The notes: generated from the letters alone by a model not told the origin. DNA of 40,115 nucleotides from Betaproteobacteria bacterium (GCA_025363435.1 JANYDY010000076.1:1-40115); one strand, 5' to 3'; numbered from the stretch's first letter, positions 1 through 11,942 are shown. Numbers and translations are program-made.

Positions 1-2745
<2,745 letters not shown>

Positions 2746-2794
2746 TTGCGTCAATAGCAGTAATCACAGCAACATCGCAATGTAATCTGTAGCG

Positions 2795-2825
2795 ACGGCC
2801 GGCGTGCAGCCGGCCGTTGTTTTTT
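2795..2825 (+). terminator. Rho-independent terminator of the FecR-SPOR gene
   Basis: Perfect 9-bp GC-rich stem (2795-2803 with 2809-2817) around a GTGCA loop, followed at once by TGTTTTTT. It lies 50 bp after the stop codon and just before the helicase gene. It also overlaps the alternative TTG start of the helicase frame at 2824, which argues for the ATG at 2848. Confidence 0.85.
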
Positions 2826-2847
2826 GGGTGAAAGTCTAACGCAATTC

Positions 2848-5070
2848 ATGAATCCGGAATTTCTCACCGGCCTGAACGAACGCCAGCACGAGGCGGTGAC
2901 ATTGCCGCATCAATCGGCGCTGATACTCGCCGGCGCTGGCAGCGGTAAAACGCGCGTATTGACGACGCGCATTGCCTGGCTGATTCAGACGGGGCAAGTC
3001 AGCCCCGGCGGCCTGCTGGCGGTAACGTTTACCAACAAAGCGGCGAAGGAAATGCTCGTGCGCATCAGTTCGATGCTGCCGATCAATACGCGCGGCATGT
3101 GGGTCGGTACTTTTCACGGCCTGTGCAACCGCCTGCTGCGCGCGCATTACCGCGACGCCGGTTTGCCGCAGACCTTCCAGATACTCGACAGTCAGGATCA
3201 GCTGGCACTGGTCAAGCGCCTGCTGAAGGCCGCCAATGTCGATGAAGAGCGTTTCCCGCCGCGACAGGTCGCGTGGTACATCAACAACCACAAAGACCAG
3301 GGCCGGCGTGCCGCCGATGCCGATGCCTACGACGTCGACACGCGGCGCAAGCAGGAGCTCTATGCCGTTTACGACGAGCAATGCCAGCGCGAAGGGGTGG
3401 TCGATTTTGCTGAGTTACTGCTGCGTTGTTTCGAGCTGCTGTCGCGCAACGAAATTCTGCGTCAGCATTATCGTGAACGCTTCAAGCACATACTCGTCGA
3501 CGAGTTTCAGGACACTAATCGCCTGCAGTACCAGTGGCTGCGCATGCTGGCTGGCAAGGAAAATGTGGTTTTTGCTGTTGGCGACGACGACCAGTCGATC
3601 TATGCGTTTCGCGGCGCCTCGGTGGCCAACATGCAGGAGCTACAAAAAGATTTTGCGATCGGGACGGTGATCAAGCTCGAGCAGAATTACCGCTCGCACG
3701 GCCACATACTCGACGCCGCCAATGCGCTGATCAAAAACAACGAGCGGCGGCTCGGCAAGGATTTATGGACGGCGGAAGCCAAAGGCGAACCGCTGCGCGT
3801 TTACGAAGCCGACAGCGATATCGACGAGGCGGGTTTTATCGTCGACGAAATCAAGTCGCTGGTTCGTGACGGCGTGAGTTTGTCGCAAATCGCGCTGCTG
3901 TATCGTTCGAACGCACAGTCGCGCGTGCTCGAACATGCGCTGTTCAATGCGGCGATGTCGTATCGCGTGTACGGCGGGCTGCGTTTTTTCGAACGACAGG
4001 AAATCAAGCACGCGCTGGCTTATCTGCGCCTCTTGGCGAGCGACGAGGACGATGGCGCATTGCTGCGCGTGATCAATTTTCCGGCGCGCGGCATCGGCAA
4101 CCGCTCGCTCGAACAGTTGCAGGACGCCGCGCGCGCCGCCGGCAGCAGTCTGTGGGCGGCGGCCAGGGCAATGGCGGATGAGCGCGCGCCGAAAACGGCC
4201 GGCTCGGCCGATATCATTCCGCATCCCGCATCGTTGAAGGGTATCCCGGCGTTTGTCGCTTTGATCGTGCAAATGCGCAGCGCAACATCTGCGTTGCCGC
4301 TGCCCGAGATCATCGAGCATGTGATCGAGCACAGCGGTCTCAAACAGCATTATCAGGGCGAGCGCGAAGGCGCCGACCGCCTCTCCAACCTCGACGAATT
4401 GATCAATGCTGCCGCCGGTTTTATCGCCGATGATTCGATCGAGGATACGGGGCTGGCGGCGTTCCTCGCGCACGCCTCGCTCGAGGCCGGCGACAATCAG
4501 GCGCAGGCCGGCGCCGATGCACTGCAGTTGATGACGGTGCATTCGGCCAAGGGACTGGAGTTCCACAGCGTATTCATCAGCGGTCTGGAGGAGGGCCTCT
4601 TTCCGCATGAAAACAGTTTGTCCGAAGCAGACGGCAAAGAGGAAGAGCGGCGCCTGATGTACGTGGCGCTGACGCGCGCGCGGCGCCGGCTTTATCTGTC
4701 GATGGCGCAGAGCCGCATGCTGCACGGCCAGACGCGTTACAACATTGCCTCGAGTTTTTTTCGCGAAATTCCCGAGAAGCTCATGAAACCGGTGAATCGT
4801 GTGCGCTTGTTTTCTTCGTCTACACCGCGCGCCGCGTATTCGACCGCAACGGCGGGTCGCGGCGCGAAACCGGAGATTGTGCGCGAAGCGGGGTTGTCCG
4901 ACACCGCCTCACCGTGGCGTGTAGGCCAGAATGTGACGCACCCGAAATTCGGCGCCGGCGTGATCATCAATGCCGAAGGCCGCGGCGCCGATGCGCGCGT
5001 GCAAGTGAATTTTCACCGCGATGGCACGAAGTGGCTGGCGCTGGAATTTGCGAAACTCGAACCGGCGTAA
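2848..5070 (+). CDS. uvrD: ATP-dependent DNA helicase, UvrD/PcrA/Rep family
   Basis: 740-residue SF1A 3'-5' helicase acting in nucleotide-excision and mismatch repair and at stalled forks. All helicase motifs are present in order: Q-motif region LNERQHEAV, Walker A AGAGSGKT (about residue 30), motif II DEFQDTN, motif III GDDDQSIYAFRGA, motif IV LEQNYRS, motif V TVHSAKGLEFHSVFISGLEE and motif VI RRLMYVALTRARR. The C-terminus carries the conserved UvrD/PcrA extension (WRVGQNVTHPKFGAGVI), a Tudor-like module known in PcrA to bind RNA polymerase. A TTG at 2824 is in frame but sits in the upstream terminator, so the ATG is preferred. UvrD is favoured over Rep because of that extension. Confidence 0.92.
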   Translation: MNPEFLTGLNERQHEAVTLPHQSALILAGAGSGKTRVLTTRIAWLIQTGQVSPGGLLAVTFTNKAAKEMLVRISSMLPINTRGMWVGTFHGLCNRLLRAHYRDAGLPQTFQILDSQDQLALVKRLLKAANVDEERFPPRQVAWYINNHKDQGRRAADADAYDVDTRRKQELYAVYDEQCQREGVVDFAELLLRCFELLSRNEILRQHYRERFKHILVDEFQDTNRLQYQWLRMLAGKENVVFAVGDDDQSIYAFRGASVANMQELQKDFAIGTVIKLEQNYRSHGHILDAANALIKNNERRLGKDLWTAEAKGEPLRVYEADSDIDEAGFIVDEIKSLVRDGVSLSQIALLYRSNAQSRVLEHALFNAAMSYRVYGGLRFFERQEIKHALAYLRLLASDEDDGALLRVINFPARGIGNRSLEQLQDAARAAGSSLWAAARAMADERAPKTAGSADIIPHPASLKGIPAFVALIVQMRSATSALPLPEIIEHVIEHSGLKQHYQGEREGADRLSNLDELINAAAGFIADDSIEDTGLAAFLAHASLEAGDNQAQAGADALQLMTVHSAKGLEFHSVFISGLEEGLFPHENSLSEADGKEEERRLMYVALTRARRRLYLSMAQSRMLHGQTRYNIASSFFREIPEKLMKPVNRVRLFSSSTPRAAYSTATAGRGAKPEIVREAGLSDTASPWRVGQNVTHPKFGAGVIINAEGRGADARVQVNFHRDGTKWLALEFAKLEPA

Positions 5071-5100
5071 AACGCCGGCGTGCAGAAATTGCCGCCTGAC

Positions 5101-5853
5101 CTATTCGACCGCCGGCGTTGGCACAAACAGATCGCGGTAGCTGACGTAGATCGACGGCACGATCAGCGGCGCCAGCAGCCACAAGCCGAGATCAACCTGA
5201 CCCAGTGCTAGGCCGATGCGGGTAAAAACGAACAGCGGAATCATCAGCACGACGCCGTAAACCAGCAGCGGCAGCATGTTCCGGATGCAGGCAAGCAGGC
5301 TCAGATACAGCGCGACAGACGGTTTTAGATCGTCGAAAAATACCAGCAAGGGCGCATACCAGGTCGCCATCATCAGCGGCAGCGAAACCGTGAAGCCTGC
5401 CAGCACGGCGAGCATCATGCGGGGCGCCGCTGCCTGCAGGGCACTGATATTCTCCGGTGTGCCGGCGCCGGCGGCGACGTTTTTGGCGATGCCGCTGAAG
5501 GCTTCACCGCCGACCGAGAGGATCACCATCAAAGTGATGACCTGACCGATCAGCGAAATGCCGCCTATGGTCAGCAGTGCCGCCGGATTGCGCAAAAAAC
5601 CGCTCAGCAGGTAACCGTTGCGCAGTGGCTTGTTCTGTTCGAGCGCCTGTGCACCGTGCGCCAGGCCGGCGAGCAGATGCGGCGCCACCAGCACCGCCAG
5701 CAGTGGTACCAGCGGAATCAGAAACAGCAGGCGGCTCGCGACAAAAAGCGCGCCGATCATCAACAGCCATTGCGCCGGGTCGCGCCGGAACAACTGTATG
5801 CCGGCGACAATCCAGCGCCAGCCGTAACGCGCGTTCACAATGCGGATGTTCAT
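5101..5853 (-). CDS. BPSS1780-family multi-pass membrane protein
   Basis: 250 residues, strongly hydrophobic, with about five or six membrane segments (for example WLLMIGALFVASRLLFLIPL and MLPLLVYGVVLMIPLFVF). Its N-terminus (NIRIVNARYGWRWIVAGIQLFRRDP) and position after thrB match the BPSS1780 family of betaproteobacterial inner-membrane proteins, whose function is not established. Its ATG overlaps the thrB stop by 4 bp (ATGA), so the two are probably translationally coupled. It converges on uvrD with a 30-bp gap. Confidence 0.85.
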   Translation of the reverse strand: MNIRIVNARYGWRWIVAGIQLFRRDPAQWLLMIGALFVASRLLFLIPLVPLLAVLVAPHLLAGLAHGAQALEQNKPLRNGYLLSGFLRNPAALLTIGGISLIGQVITLMVILSVGGEAFSGIAKNVAAGAGTPENISALQAAAPRMMLAVLAGFTVSLPLMMATWYAPLLVFFDDLKPSVALYLSLLACIRNMLPLLVYGVVLMIPLFVFTRIGLALGQVDLGLWLLAPLIVPSIYVSYRDLFVPTPAVE

Positions 5854-6803
5854 GGCGCCAGCAGCGCGGCAAGATCGCCGGCGCGCGCAATGCGCTGTTC
5901 AAGCACGCGCTGAAAGTGGTGCGGGTCTTTCGCATGCGTGAGTTCGCCCGGCCGCGGCAGATATTTGTCGTAAAGGCGCGACACCCAGAAACGCAGCGCG
6001 CCGGCGCGCAGCAGCGCCGGCCAGGCGGCGCGTTCGACGGCGTCGAGTGGCCGCACTTTCCGGTAGGCGTCGAGCAGGGCGCGCGCACGCGTCTCGTCCA
6101 GCGACTGATCGGCGCCATTGCACCAGTCGTTGACGGTGATTGCCACGTCATAGAGCAGGCAGTCGTTGCAGGCGAAATAAAAATCGATAATGCCGCCGAC
6201 GCGCGCGCCGTCCCACAACACGTTGTCACGAAAGAGGTCGGCGTGTATGACGCCCTGCGGCAGCGTGTTGTAGCGCTGCGCAGACTGAAAGTGGATTTCG
6301 GCGTTCAGTAGCGCGGCCGCCCCGGCGTCGAGAAAAGGCAGCACGTTGGGTAGCGCCGCGGTCCACCACTGCGCGCCGCGCGGGTTGGGCATAGTCACCG
6401 TGTAACTTTGTCCGGCGATATGCATCTCGGCCAGCAGCGCACCGATGGCGGCGCATTGCGCAACATCGACTGTGGCGAGGTCGCGGCCCGGCACGCAGGT
6501 GACGATGGCCGCCGGTTTGCCGTTCAATGCGCCCAGATAGGCATTGCCGCTATCGGCGATCGGCTGCGGGCATGGAATGCCGTGATGCGCAAGGTGTGCC
6601 ATCAGGCCGAGATAAAAAGGCAGTTCGACGGCGGTCAGTTTTTCGAACAGTGTCAGCACATAGCGTCCGCGCGAGGTGGTGACAAAATAGTTGGTGTTTT
6701 CGATGCCGGCGGCGATGCCCTCAAGGCTGACCAGCGTGCCTAACGCATATTGCCTGAGCCATGCCTGCAGTTGTTCGCTCGTGACGGTGGTGAATACAGA
6801 CAT
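5850..6803 (-). CDS. thrB: Homoserine kinase, aminoglycoside-phosphotransferase fold
   Basis: 317 residues. It phosphorylates L-homoserine with ATP on the way to threonine. This is the ThrB2 type, unrelated to the GHMP-fold ThrB of E. coli. Visible signatures are the N-terminal lobe (GIAAGIENTNYFVTT, then GRYVLTLFEK), the catalytic loop GVIHADLFRDNVL with the kinase HxDxxxxN pattern, and the metal-binding IIDFYFA. The gene sits in the usual betaproteobacterial order DUF2782-thrB-BPSS1780, with a 4-bp overlap into the downstream membrane-protein gene. Confidence 0.94.
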   Translation of the reverse strand: MSVFTTVTSEQLQAWLRQYALGTLVSLEGIAAGIENTNYFVTTSRGRYVLTLFEKLTAVELPFYLGLMAHLAHHGIPCPQPIADSGNAYLGALNGKPAAIVTCVPGRDLATVDVAQCAAIGALLAEMHIAGQSYTVTMPNPRGAQWWTAALPNVLPFLDAGAAALLNAEIHFQSAQRYNTLPQGVIHADLFRDNVLWDGARVGGIIDFYFACNDCLLYDVAITVNDWCNGADQSLDETRARALLDAYRKVRPLDAVERAAWPALLRAGALRFWVSRLYDKYLPRPGELTHAKDPHHFQRVLEQRIARAGDLAALLAP

Positions 6804-6890
6804 GGGGTCGACGCGACGAACCGCGCTGGTAGGATTTACAAAAGCGGTTTTACAACAATAGCCGGCCGGTTTCTCCGGACTGCGCAGCTG

Positions 6891-7223
6891 TTACCAGGAA
6901 TGGATGACCCACATCGGCGGACGGATACCGCTGTCCATGCTGTCCTGACGGGTCATTTTGCCGTCGCCTTTTTCGTCAACCAGGTAATACGGTGCACCGG
7001 TCGCCGGCGTGACTTTGAGCATGAAAATTTTGCCGCCGACGCGGTGTTCTTCAACGGTATCGGTGCCGCGCTTGATGATGGTGATTTGTTCCTGCAGTGC
7101 CGGGTCCAGGCTGAAATCCGGCGGCGGCGGCAGGTCGGGCACCGGCTGCAGGTTGCCCGGTCGCTCCGCGGCCGCTACGGGCAGGGCGACGGTGATCAGC
7201 AGTATGGCGAGAAGATTGCGCAT
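6891..7223 (-). CDS. DUF2782-family small secreted protein
   Basis: 110 residues with an N-terminal signal peptide (MRNLLAILLITVALPVAAA), then a Pro-rich stretch (PVPDLPPPPDF) and a compact domain with VEEHRVGGKIFMLKVTP and YYLVDEKGDG. A strong GAGGAAAG Shine-Dalgarno sequence precedes the ATG. It matches the DUF2782 family, regularly found beside thrB in Betaproteobacteria; its function is unknown. A periplasmic location is inferred. The gap of 87 bp to thrB shows no terminator, so co-transcription with thrB is likely. Confidence 0.86.
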   Translation of the reverse strand: MRNLLAILLITVALPVAAAERPGNLQPVPDLPPPPDFSLDPALQEQITIIKRGTDTVEEHRVGGKIFMLKVTPATGAPYYLVDEKGDGKMTRQDSMDSGIRPPMWVIHSW

Positions 7224-7267
7224 ATTCTTTCCTCGGTTCTCAGCTGCATATTATCTGCCTTCCAGCG

Positions 7268-7306
7268 AAAAATATAAAGCCGCTGCGGCGAACCGCTACG
7301 GCGGCT
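7268..7306 (-). terminator. Terminator of the LOG-family gene
   Basis: On the minus strand, about 10 nt after the LOG stop codon: an outer 6-bp stem AGCCGC/GCGGCT enclosing an inner GCGG-TTCG-CCGC hairpin (a TTCG-type loop), followed by TTATATTTTT. The outer stem has unequal bulges, so it is imperfect, but the T-rich tail supports a terminator. Confidence 0.6.
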
Positions 7307-7315
7307 GGCGCCGCC

Positions 7316-8035
7316 CTACAGATTGAGCAGAACCTCGCGCTCGGCCTCGGAGGGCTCGAACCCGCGTTTTTCGTAGTGTTCGAAAATTGCGTCGACCACG
7401 CCCTGCGGGTCGTCGATGACGCGCAGGAGATCAAGGTCTTTTTTGTCTATCGTGCCGTTGGCGACCAGCACGCTTTTCAGCCACTCCAGCAGCCCTGCCC
7501 AGAACGGCGTATGCACGAGAATGATAGGCATGCTGCGCGTCTTGCCGGTTTGCACCAGCGTCAATGCTTCGAACAATTCGTCGAGCGTACCGAAACCGCC
7601 GGGCAGCACCACGTAAGCCATGGCGAATTTCACGAACATGACTTTGCGTGCAAAGAAATGATGAAAAGTGTGGCTGATATCCTGATAGGGATTGGCCGTT
7701 TGCTCGTGCGGCAGCACGATGTTCAAGCCGACGCTCGGTGATTTGCCGAAATAAGCGCCTTTGTTGGCCGCTTCCATCACGCCCGGCCCGCCGCCGGAAA
7801 TCACGCTGAACCCTGCGTCCGACAAACGTCGCGAAATCTGTTCGGCCAGCATGTAGTAGGCGTGGTCAGACGGAATGCGCGCGCTGCCGAAAACGCTAAC
7901 TGCCGGACGTATCTGGCTCAGGCGGTCGGTGGCCTCGACAAATTCTGACATAATGCCGAACATCCGCCACGACTCGCGCGCCGACACCTGGCGGTCGGGC
8001 GCCACGCAGCGCGGCAATTTATCTGAATGGCTCAT
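7316..8035 (-). CDS. LOG-family Rossmann-fold protein (TIGR00730 type)
   Basis: 239 residues. LOG-family enzymes release cytokinin-type bases from nucleotide monophosphates (phosphoribohydrolase) or hydrolyse nucleotide 5'-monophosphates; the exact substrate here is unknown. Signatures are VSVFGSARIPSDHAYY, the nucleotide-binding SGGGPGVMEAANKGA and the catalytic PGGFGTLDELFEALT. The start at 8035 (MSHSDKLP) is chosen because a perfect GGAGGAG lies 5 nt upstream (8041-8047, minus strand). The frame continues upstream to 8344 but only as a shadow of polA. The start codon region overlaps that of the divergent polA by 9 bp. Confidence 0.9.
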   Translation of the reverse strand: MSHSDKLPRCVAPDRQVSARESWRMFGIMSEFVEATDRLSQIRPAVSVFGSARIPSDHAYYMLAEQISRRLSDAGFSVISGGGPGVMEAANKGAYFGKSPSVGLNIVLPHEQTANPYQDISHTFHHFFARKVMFVKFAMAYVVLPGGFGTLDELFEALTLVQTGKTRSMPIILVHTPFWAGLLEWLKSVLVANGTIDKKDLDLLRVIDDPQGVVDAIFEHYEKRGFEPSEAEREVLLNL

Positions 8036-10819
8036 TTGAACTCCTCCAATAATTCCGCGGCGAACGGTAAAACACTGCTGCTGGTTGATGGTTCGTCGTA
8101 TTTGTACCGCGCGTTTCACGCGATGTCGCAATCCGATTTGCGCAACAGCCGCGGCGAACCCACCGGTGCAATCTACGGCGTGCTGAATATGCTGCGCCGT
8201 TTGCACAAGGATTACGCGGCTGATTATAGCGCCTGCGTTTTCGACGCGAAGGGCAAGACTTTTCGCGACGATGCTTATCCCGAATACAAAGCCAACCGGC
8301 CGCCGATGCCGGATGACCTCGTGCAGCAGATCGAACCGCTGCACGACGCGATACGCGCGATGGGCTGGCCGCTGCTGATGATAGACGGGGTCGAAGCCGA
8401 CGATGTGATCGGCACGCTAGCCCGCGAAGCGGATCGGCGCGGCATGCGTACGATCATCTCTACCGGCGACAAGGACATCGCGCAACTCGTCAATTCGCAG
8501 GTCACGCTGGTCAACACGATGTCGAATGAAACACTGGATATTGCCGGCGTCGAGAAGAAATTCGGCGTGCTGCCCGAACGCATTGTCGATTATCTCGCGC
8601 TGATCGGCGACACCGTCGATAACGTGCCGGGTGTCCCCAAGGTCGGGCCGAAGACCGCGGTAAAGTGGTTGACGCAGTATCAAACGCTCGACAATGTGAT
8701 GGCGCACGCCGGCGAAATCAGCGGTGTGGTCGGTGAAAACCTGCGCAATACACTGGCCTGGCTGCCGCAGGCGCGCGAACTGGTGACGATCAAATGCGAT
8801 GTCGAGTTACCGGTGACGATTGAAGGTCTTTCGCACGACAAGCACGACGAAGCCAAACTGGCCGAGCTTTATGCGCGGTTCGAATTCAAGACCTGGCTGC
8901 GTGAGCTGACCGGGGAGGCGCCGGCAGCCGAGATGAAAAGCGCGCCGCATCGCGCGGAGGTGCAGACTGATGACGCTGTCGCTGCAACTGTGCCGCAGCA
9001 TGTCGCCAACAACACGCGCGATTACGAAACCGTCTTGACCGAAGCGCAGCTTGAGCAGTGGTTACAGAAAATTTCAGCGGCGACGCTCACCGCAGTCGAT
9101 ACCGAGACCACCAGCCTCGAGCCGATGCGTGCGCAGCTGGTCGGCATTTCACTGGCCGTCGAGCCCGGGCACGCCGCGTATATTCCACTCGACCATCGTT
9201 ATGCCGGCGCGCCGGAGCAACTCGGTATCAAACGGGTGCTGGAAAAACTCAAACCGTGGCTGGAAGATGCGAAAGCGGCCAAGCTTGGCCAGAATCTCAA
9301 ATACGACACCCACGTGCTGGCCAATCACGGCGTTCATCTCGCCGGCATACAACACGACACGCTGTTGCAATCGTATGTGCTGGAGAGCCACCTCTCGCAC
9401 AATATGGACAGCCTGGCCGCCCGCCATCTCGGCGTGAAGACGATTACGTTTGAAGAAGTCGCCGGCAAAGGCGCCAAGCAAATCGGTTTCGATCAGGTCT
9501 CGATCGAGACCGCTGCCGAATATTCAGCCGAAGACGCCGACATCACGCTGCAACTGCATCACGCGCTCTACCCGCAGATTGAAACCGACGCCAAACTCGC
9601 AAAAATTTATGGCGAGTTCGAAATGCCGGTCATGGTGGTGCTGCAGAAGATGGAGCGCCACGGTGTGTTGCTCGATGCGAAGCTGCTGGAAATACAAAGC
9701 CGCGAACTCGGCATCAAGATGCAGGAGCTCGAGACATCCGCGCACGCGCTGGCGGGGCAGCCGTTCAATCTCAATTCGCCGAAGCAGATCCAGGAAATCC
9801 TGTTCGTCAAACAGGGCATCAAGCCGGTGAAAAAAACGCCGACCGGCGCGCCGTCCACCGACGAAGACGCACTCGAACAACTGGCGCAGGATTATCCGCT
9901 GCCGAAATTGCTGCTCGAATACCGCGGTATCGCCAAGCTCAAATCAACCTACACCGACAAGCTGCCGCGCATGGTCAACCCCGACACCGGGCGCGTGCAC
10001 ACCAACTATGCGCAGGCGGTGGCGATTACGGGGCGGCTTGCCAGCAACGATCCGAATCTGCAAAACATTCCGGTGCGCAACGCCGAAGGCCGGCGTATCC
10101 GCGAAGCCTTCATTGCACCGCCCGGCAGCCACATCGTGTCGGCCGACTATTCGCAGATTGAATTGCGCATCATGGCGCATATTTCGCGCGATGCGAGTTT
10201 GCTGAAAGCATTTGCTGCGGGCGAAGACATTCACCGTGCTACCGCGGCGGAAATTTTCGGTGCCGAGCCGTCGGCAGTCGATTCAGAACAGCGCCGCTAC
10301 GCCAAGGTCATCAACTTCGGTTTGATCTACGGCATGTCGGCCTTCGGTCTGGCCGGGCAACTCGGCATTGAGCGTTCGGCCGCTCAGCAGTACATGGATC
10401 GCTATTTCGCGCGTTATCCCGGTGTTGCCGAATACATGCGCATTACGCGCGAGCAGGCGCGCGAGCAGGGGTATGTCGAAACCGTATTCGGCCGGCGGTT
10501 GTGGCTCGCAGAAATTAAAAGCAGTAATGCGGCGCGCCGTCAGGGCGCCGAACGCGCCGCGATCAACGCGCCGATGCAGGGCACCGCCGCCGATCTGATC
10601 AAGATGGCGATGATTGCGGTGCAGGGCTGGCTCGAGCAGGGCAACTATCAGAGCAAACTCATCATGCAGGTGCATGACGAGCTGGTGCTCGAAGTGCCGG
10701 CGGCCGAGCTCGACGTAGTCAAGCGCGAACTGCCGGGACTGATGTGCGGTGTGGCGGAACTGGCGGTGCCGCTACTGGTTGAAGTTGGTGTTGGCGCCAA
10801 CTGGGACAAGGCGCATTAA
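8027..10819 (+). CDS. polA: DNA polymerase I
   Basis: 930 residues, close to the E. coli enzyme (928). It fills gaps in repair and removes Okazaki primers. Three domains are present. The 5'-3' exonuclease is at about 17-310 (LLLVDGSSYLYRAFHAM, GVEADDVIGTLA, STGDKDIAQLV). The 3'-5' exonuclease is at about 330-520 with the metal-binding DTE in TAVDTETTSLEP and KYDTHVL, so proofreading looks intact. The family-A polymerase is at about 525-930 (SADYSQIELRIMAHIS; YAKVINFGLIYGMS; motif C QVHDELVLEV). The only in-frame start before the first conserved strand is the ATG at 8027; it lacks a clear Shine-Dalgarno sequence and overlaps the divergent LOG start, so initiation may be weak. Confidence 0.97.
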   Translation: MAHLNSSNNSAANGKTLLLVDGSSYLYRAFHAMSQSDLRNSRGEPTGAIYGVLNMLRRLHKDYAADYSACVFDAKGKTFRDDAYPEYKANRPPMPDDLVQQIEPLHDAIRAMGWPLLMIDGVEADDVIGTLAREADRRGMRTIISTGDKDIAQLVNSQVTLVNTMSNETLDIAGVEKKFGVLPERIVDYLALIGDTVDNVPGVPKVGPKTAVKWLTQYQTLDNVMAHAGEISGVVGENLRNTLAWLPQARELVTIKCDVELPVTIEGLSHDKHDEAKLAELYARFEFKTWLRELTGEAPAAEMKSAPHRAEVQTDDAVAATVPQHVANNTRDYETVLTEAQLEQWLQKISAATLTAVDTETTSLEPMRAQLVGISLAVEPGHAAYIPLDHRYAGAPEQLGIKRVLEKLKPWLEDAKAAKLGQNLKYDTHVLANHGVHLAGIQHDTLLQSYVLESHLSHNMDSLAARHLGVKTITFEEVAGKGAKQIGFDQVSIETAAEYSAEDADITLQLHHALYPQIETDAKLAKIYGEFEMPVMVVLQKMERHGVLLDAKLLEIQSRELGIKMQELETSAHALAGQPFNLNSPKQIQEILFVKQGIKPVKKTPTGAPSTDEDALEQLAQDYPLPKLLLEYRGIAKLKSTYTDKLPRMVNPDTGRVHTNYAQAVAITGRLASNDPNLQNIPVRNAEGRRIREAFIAPPGSHIVSADYSQIELRIMAHISRDASLLKAFAAGEDIHRATAAEIFGAEPSAVDSEQRRYAKVINFGLIYGMSAFGLAGQLGIERSAAQQYMDRYFARYPGVAEYMRITREQAREQGYVETVFGRRLWLAEIKSSNAARRQGAERAAINAPMQGTAADLIKMAMIAVQGWLEQGNYQSKLIMQVHDELVLEVPAAELDVVKRELPGLMCGVAELAVPLLVEVGVGANWDKAH
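8041..8047 (-). promoter_or_regulatory. Ribosome binding site of LOG, inside the polA coding sequence
   Basis: GGAGGAG on the minus strand, 5 nt before the LOG ATG at 8035. It fixes the LOG start. It lies antisense within codons 5-7 of polA, showing that the two divergent genes share their 5' ends. Confidence 0.85.
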
Positions 10820-10866
10820 TCGCGCAAAGCGGCGCCTTTGACTGCAGGATCAGGCGGCCGGAATAA

Positions 10867-11241
10867 TTATTCCATCCAGTTCTTCGCGTAGAACTCGCAC
10901 ACCACGCGTTTCTCGGCGTCATACGCAAGGCCTTCGCCGGTTTTGAGTTCGGCGACCGTGAACGAGTGATGTTCGACGCCGAGATGATTGACCAGCGTCT
11001 GCATGACGTCGTTCAAGCGCGCATCGAGCGAAAACAGCCAGGAATATTTCGACAACTGCCGGCGGCTGGTAGCGTCGCGGTTCAGCGCCAGCATGGCCGC
11101 TTTGTAGCGTTCGGCCGGTTTGGCGTCCTGTCCCGAAAACGAAAGCTCTACCGTGACGACAAAGTTACCCTCGCTGGTGACGTTGCTCGCCTTCCAGAGT
11201 TCTTTTTCGCCGTCTTCGAGGCCGATGTAAAAGCGTGGCAT
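10867..11241 (-). CDS. Conserved-looking hypothetical protein, 124 aa
   Basis: I do not recognise this family. It is soluble, with no signal peptide or membrane segment, mixed alpha/beta in appearance and with one cysteine. It begins MPRFYIGLEDGEKELWKAS and ends VCEFYAKNWME. It lies 20 bp downstream of the DUF4197 gene on the same strand and converges on polA, so it may be the last gene of the lip cluster. Codon use resembles its neighbours, supporting a real gene. Confidence 0.7.
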   Translation of the reverse strand: MPRFYIGLEDGEKELWKASNVTSEGNFVVTVELSFSGQDAKPAERYKAAMLALNRDATSRRQLSKYSWLFSLDARLNDVMQTLVNHLGVEHHSFTVAELKTGEGLAYDAEKRVVCEFYAKNWME

Positions 11242-11261
11242 GGTGGTTGTCGTCTATCTGG

Positions 11262-11942
11262 CTATTTTAGTGCGCCGAAAACTTTTTGCACGATGCTGCT
11301 GGCGGCGCCGACCGGGTCCTGGCGCAATGCCTTTTCCTCGTCGGCAATCATGATGAAAAGTCCGTCGAGCGCTTTTTTCGTCACGTATTGTTCGATCGTC
11401 GCCTGATCGGCGTCAAGCAGGCCGAGTTGCGCGCCTTTGCCGGCAATGGCGTTATATTTTTCGGCGAGCCCGACTTTGGCCGTGGTTTTTTTGACGATGG
11501 GCAGAAATTTTATCGCCAGCGGCGCGGCTGTTTTGCCGCGAAAATAATCGGTCGCTGCAGTGTCGCCGCCGCTGAGGATGCCCTTGGCATCCTGCACTGT
11601 CATGGCTTTCACGGCGTTAACGAGCAGCGGCTTTGCTTCGGATACCGCACTTTCGGCGGCACGGTTCATCGCCAGTTCGAGTTCATCGGCCTGGCGCTTC
11701 ATGCCCATCGCGCGTAGCAGGCCTTCGACTTTTTGCAGCGATTCCGGCAGCGGAATTTTTACTTTGGCGTTGCTGAAAAATCCGTTCTCTGCGCCGAGTT
11801 TGCCGATCGCGGCCGCCGAGCCATCGGTCAGCGCCTGCTTCAAGCCGGCGATGGTGTCTTTGTTGGTAAGGTCGGCGATGCCCAGCGCAAACACCGGTGT
11901 CGTGACGAGCAGGGCAAGCAGCAAAAGCGGGTGCAGGCGCAT
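11262..11942 (-). CDS. DUF4197 domain-containing secreted protein
   Basis: 226 residues. The N-terminus is a signal peptide (MRLHPLLLLALLVTTPVFA), followed by the helical DUF4197 domain (IAGLKQALTDGSAAAIGKLG; VKIPLPESLQKVEGLLRAMG; DAKGILSGGDTAATDYFR). A periplasmic location is inferred; the function is unknown. The start at 11942 has GGGAT upstream; an in-frame ATG at 11954 adds four residues without a better ribosome site. It follows lipA by about 20 bp. Confidence 0.86.
   Translation of the reverse strand: MRLHPLLLLALLVTTPVFALGIADLTNKDTIAGLKQALTDGSAAAIGKLGAENGFFSNAKVKIPLPESLQKVEGLLRAMGMKRQADELELAMNRAAESAVSEAKPLLVNAVKAMTVQDAKGILSGGDTAATDYFRGKTAAPLAIKFLPIVKKTTAKVGLAEKYNAIAGKGAQLGLLDADQATIEQYVTKKALDGLFIMIADEEKALRQDPVGAASSIVQKVFGALK

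Noticed and set aside
5071-5119. 10-bp inverted repeat between uvrD and the BPSS1780-family gene considered as a bidirectional terminator
   Set aside because: The arms AACGCCGGCG/CGCCGGCGTT are perfect but about 29 bp apart, one arm lies in coding sequence and no T-tract follows on either strand.
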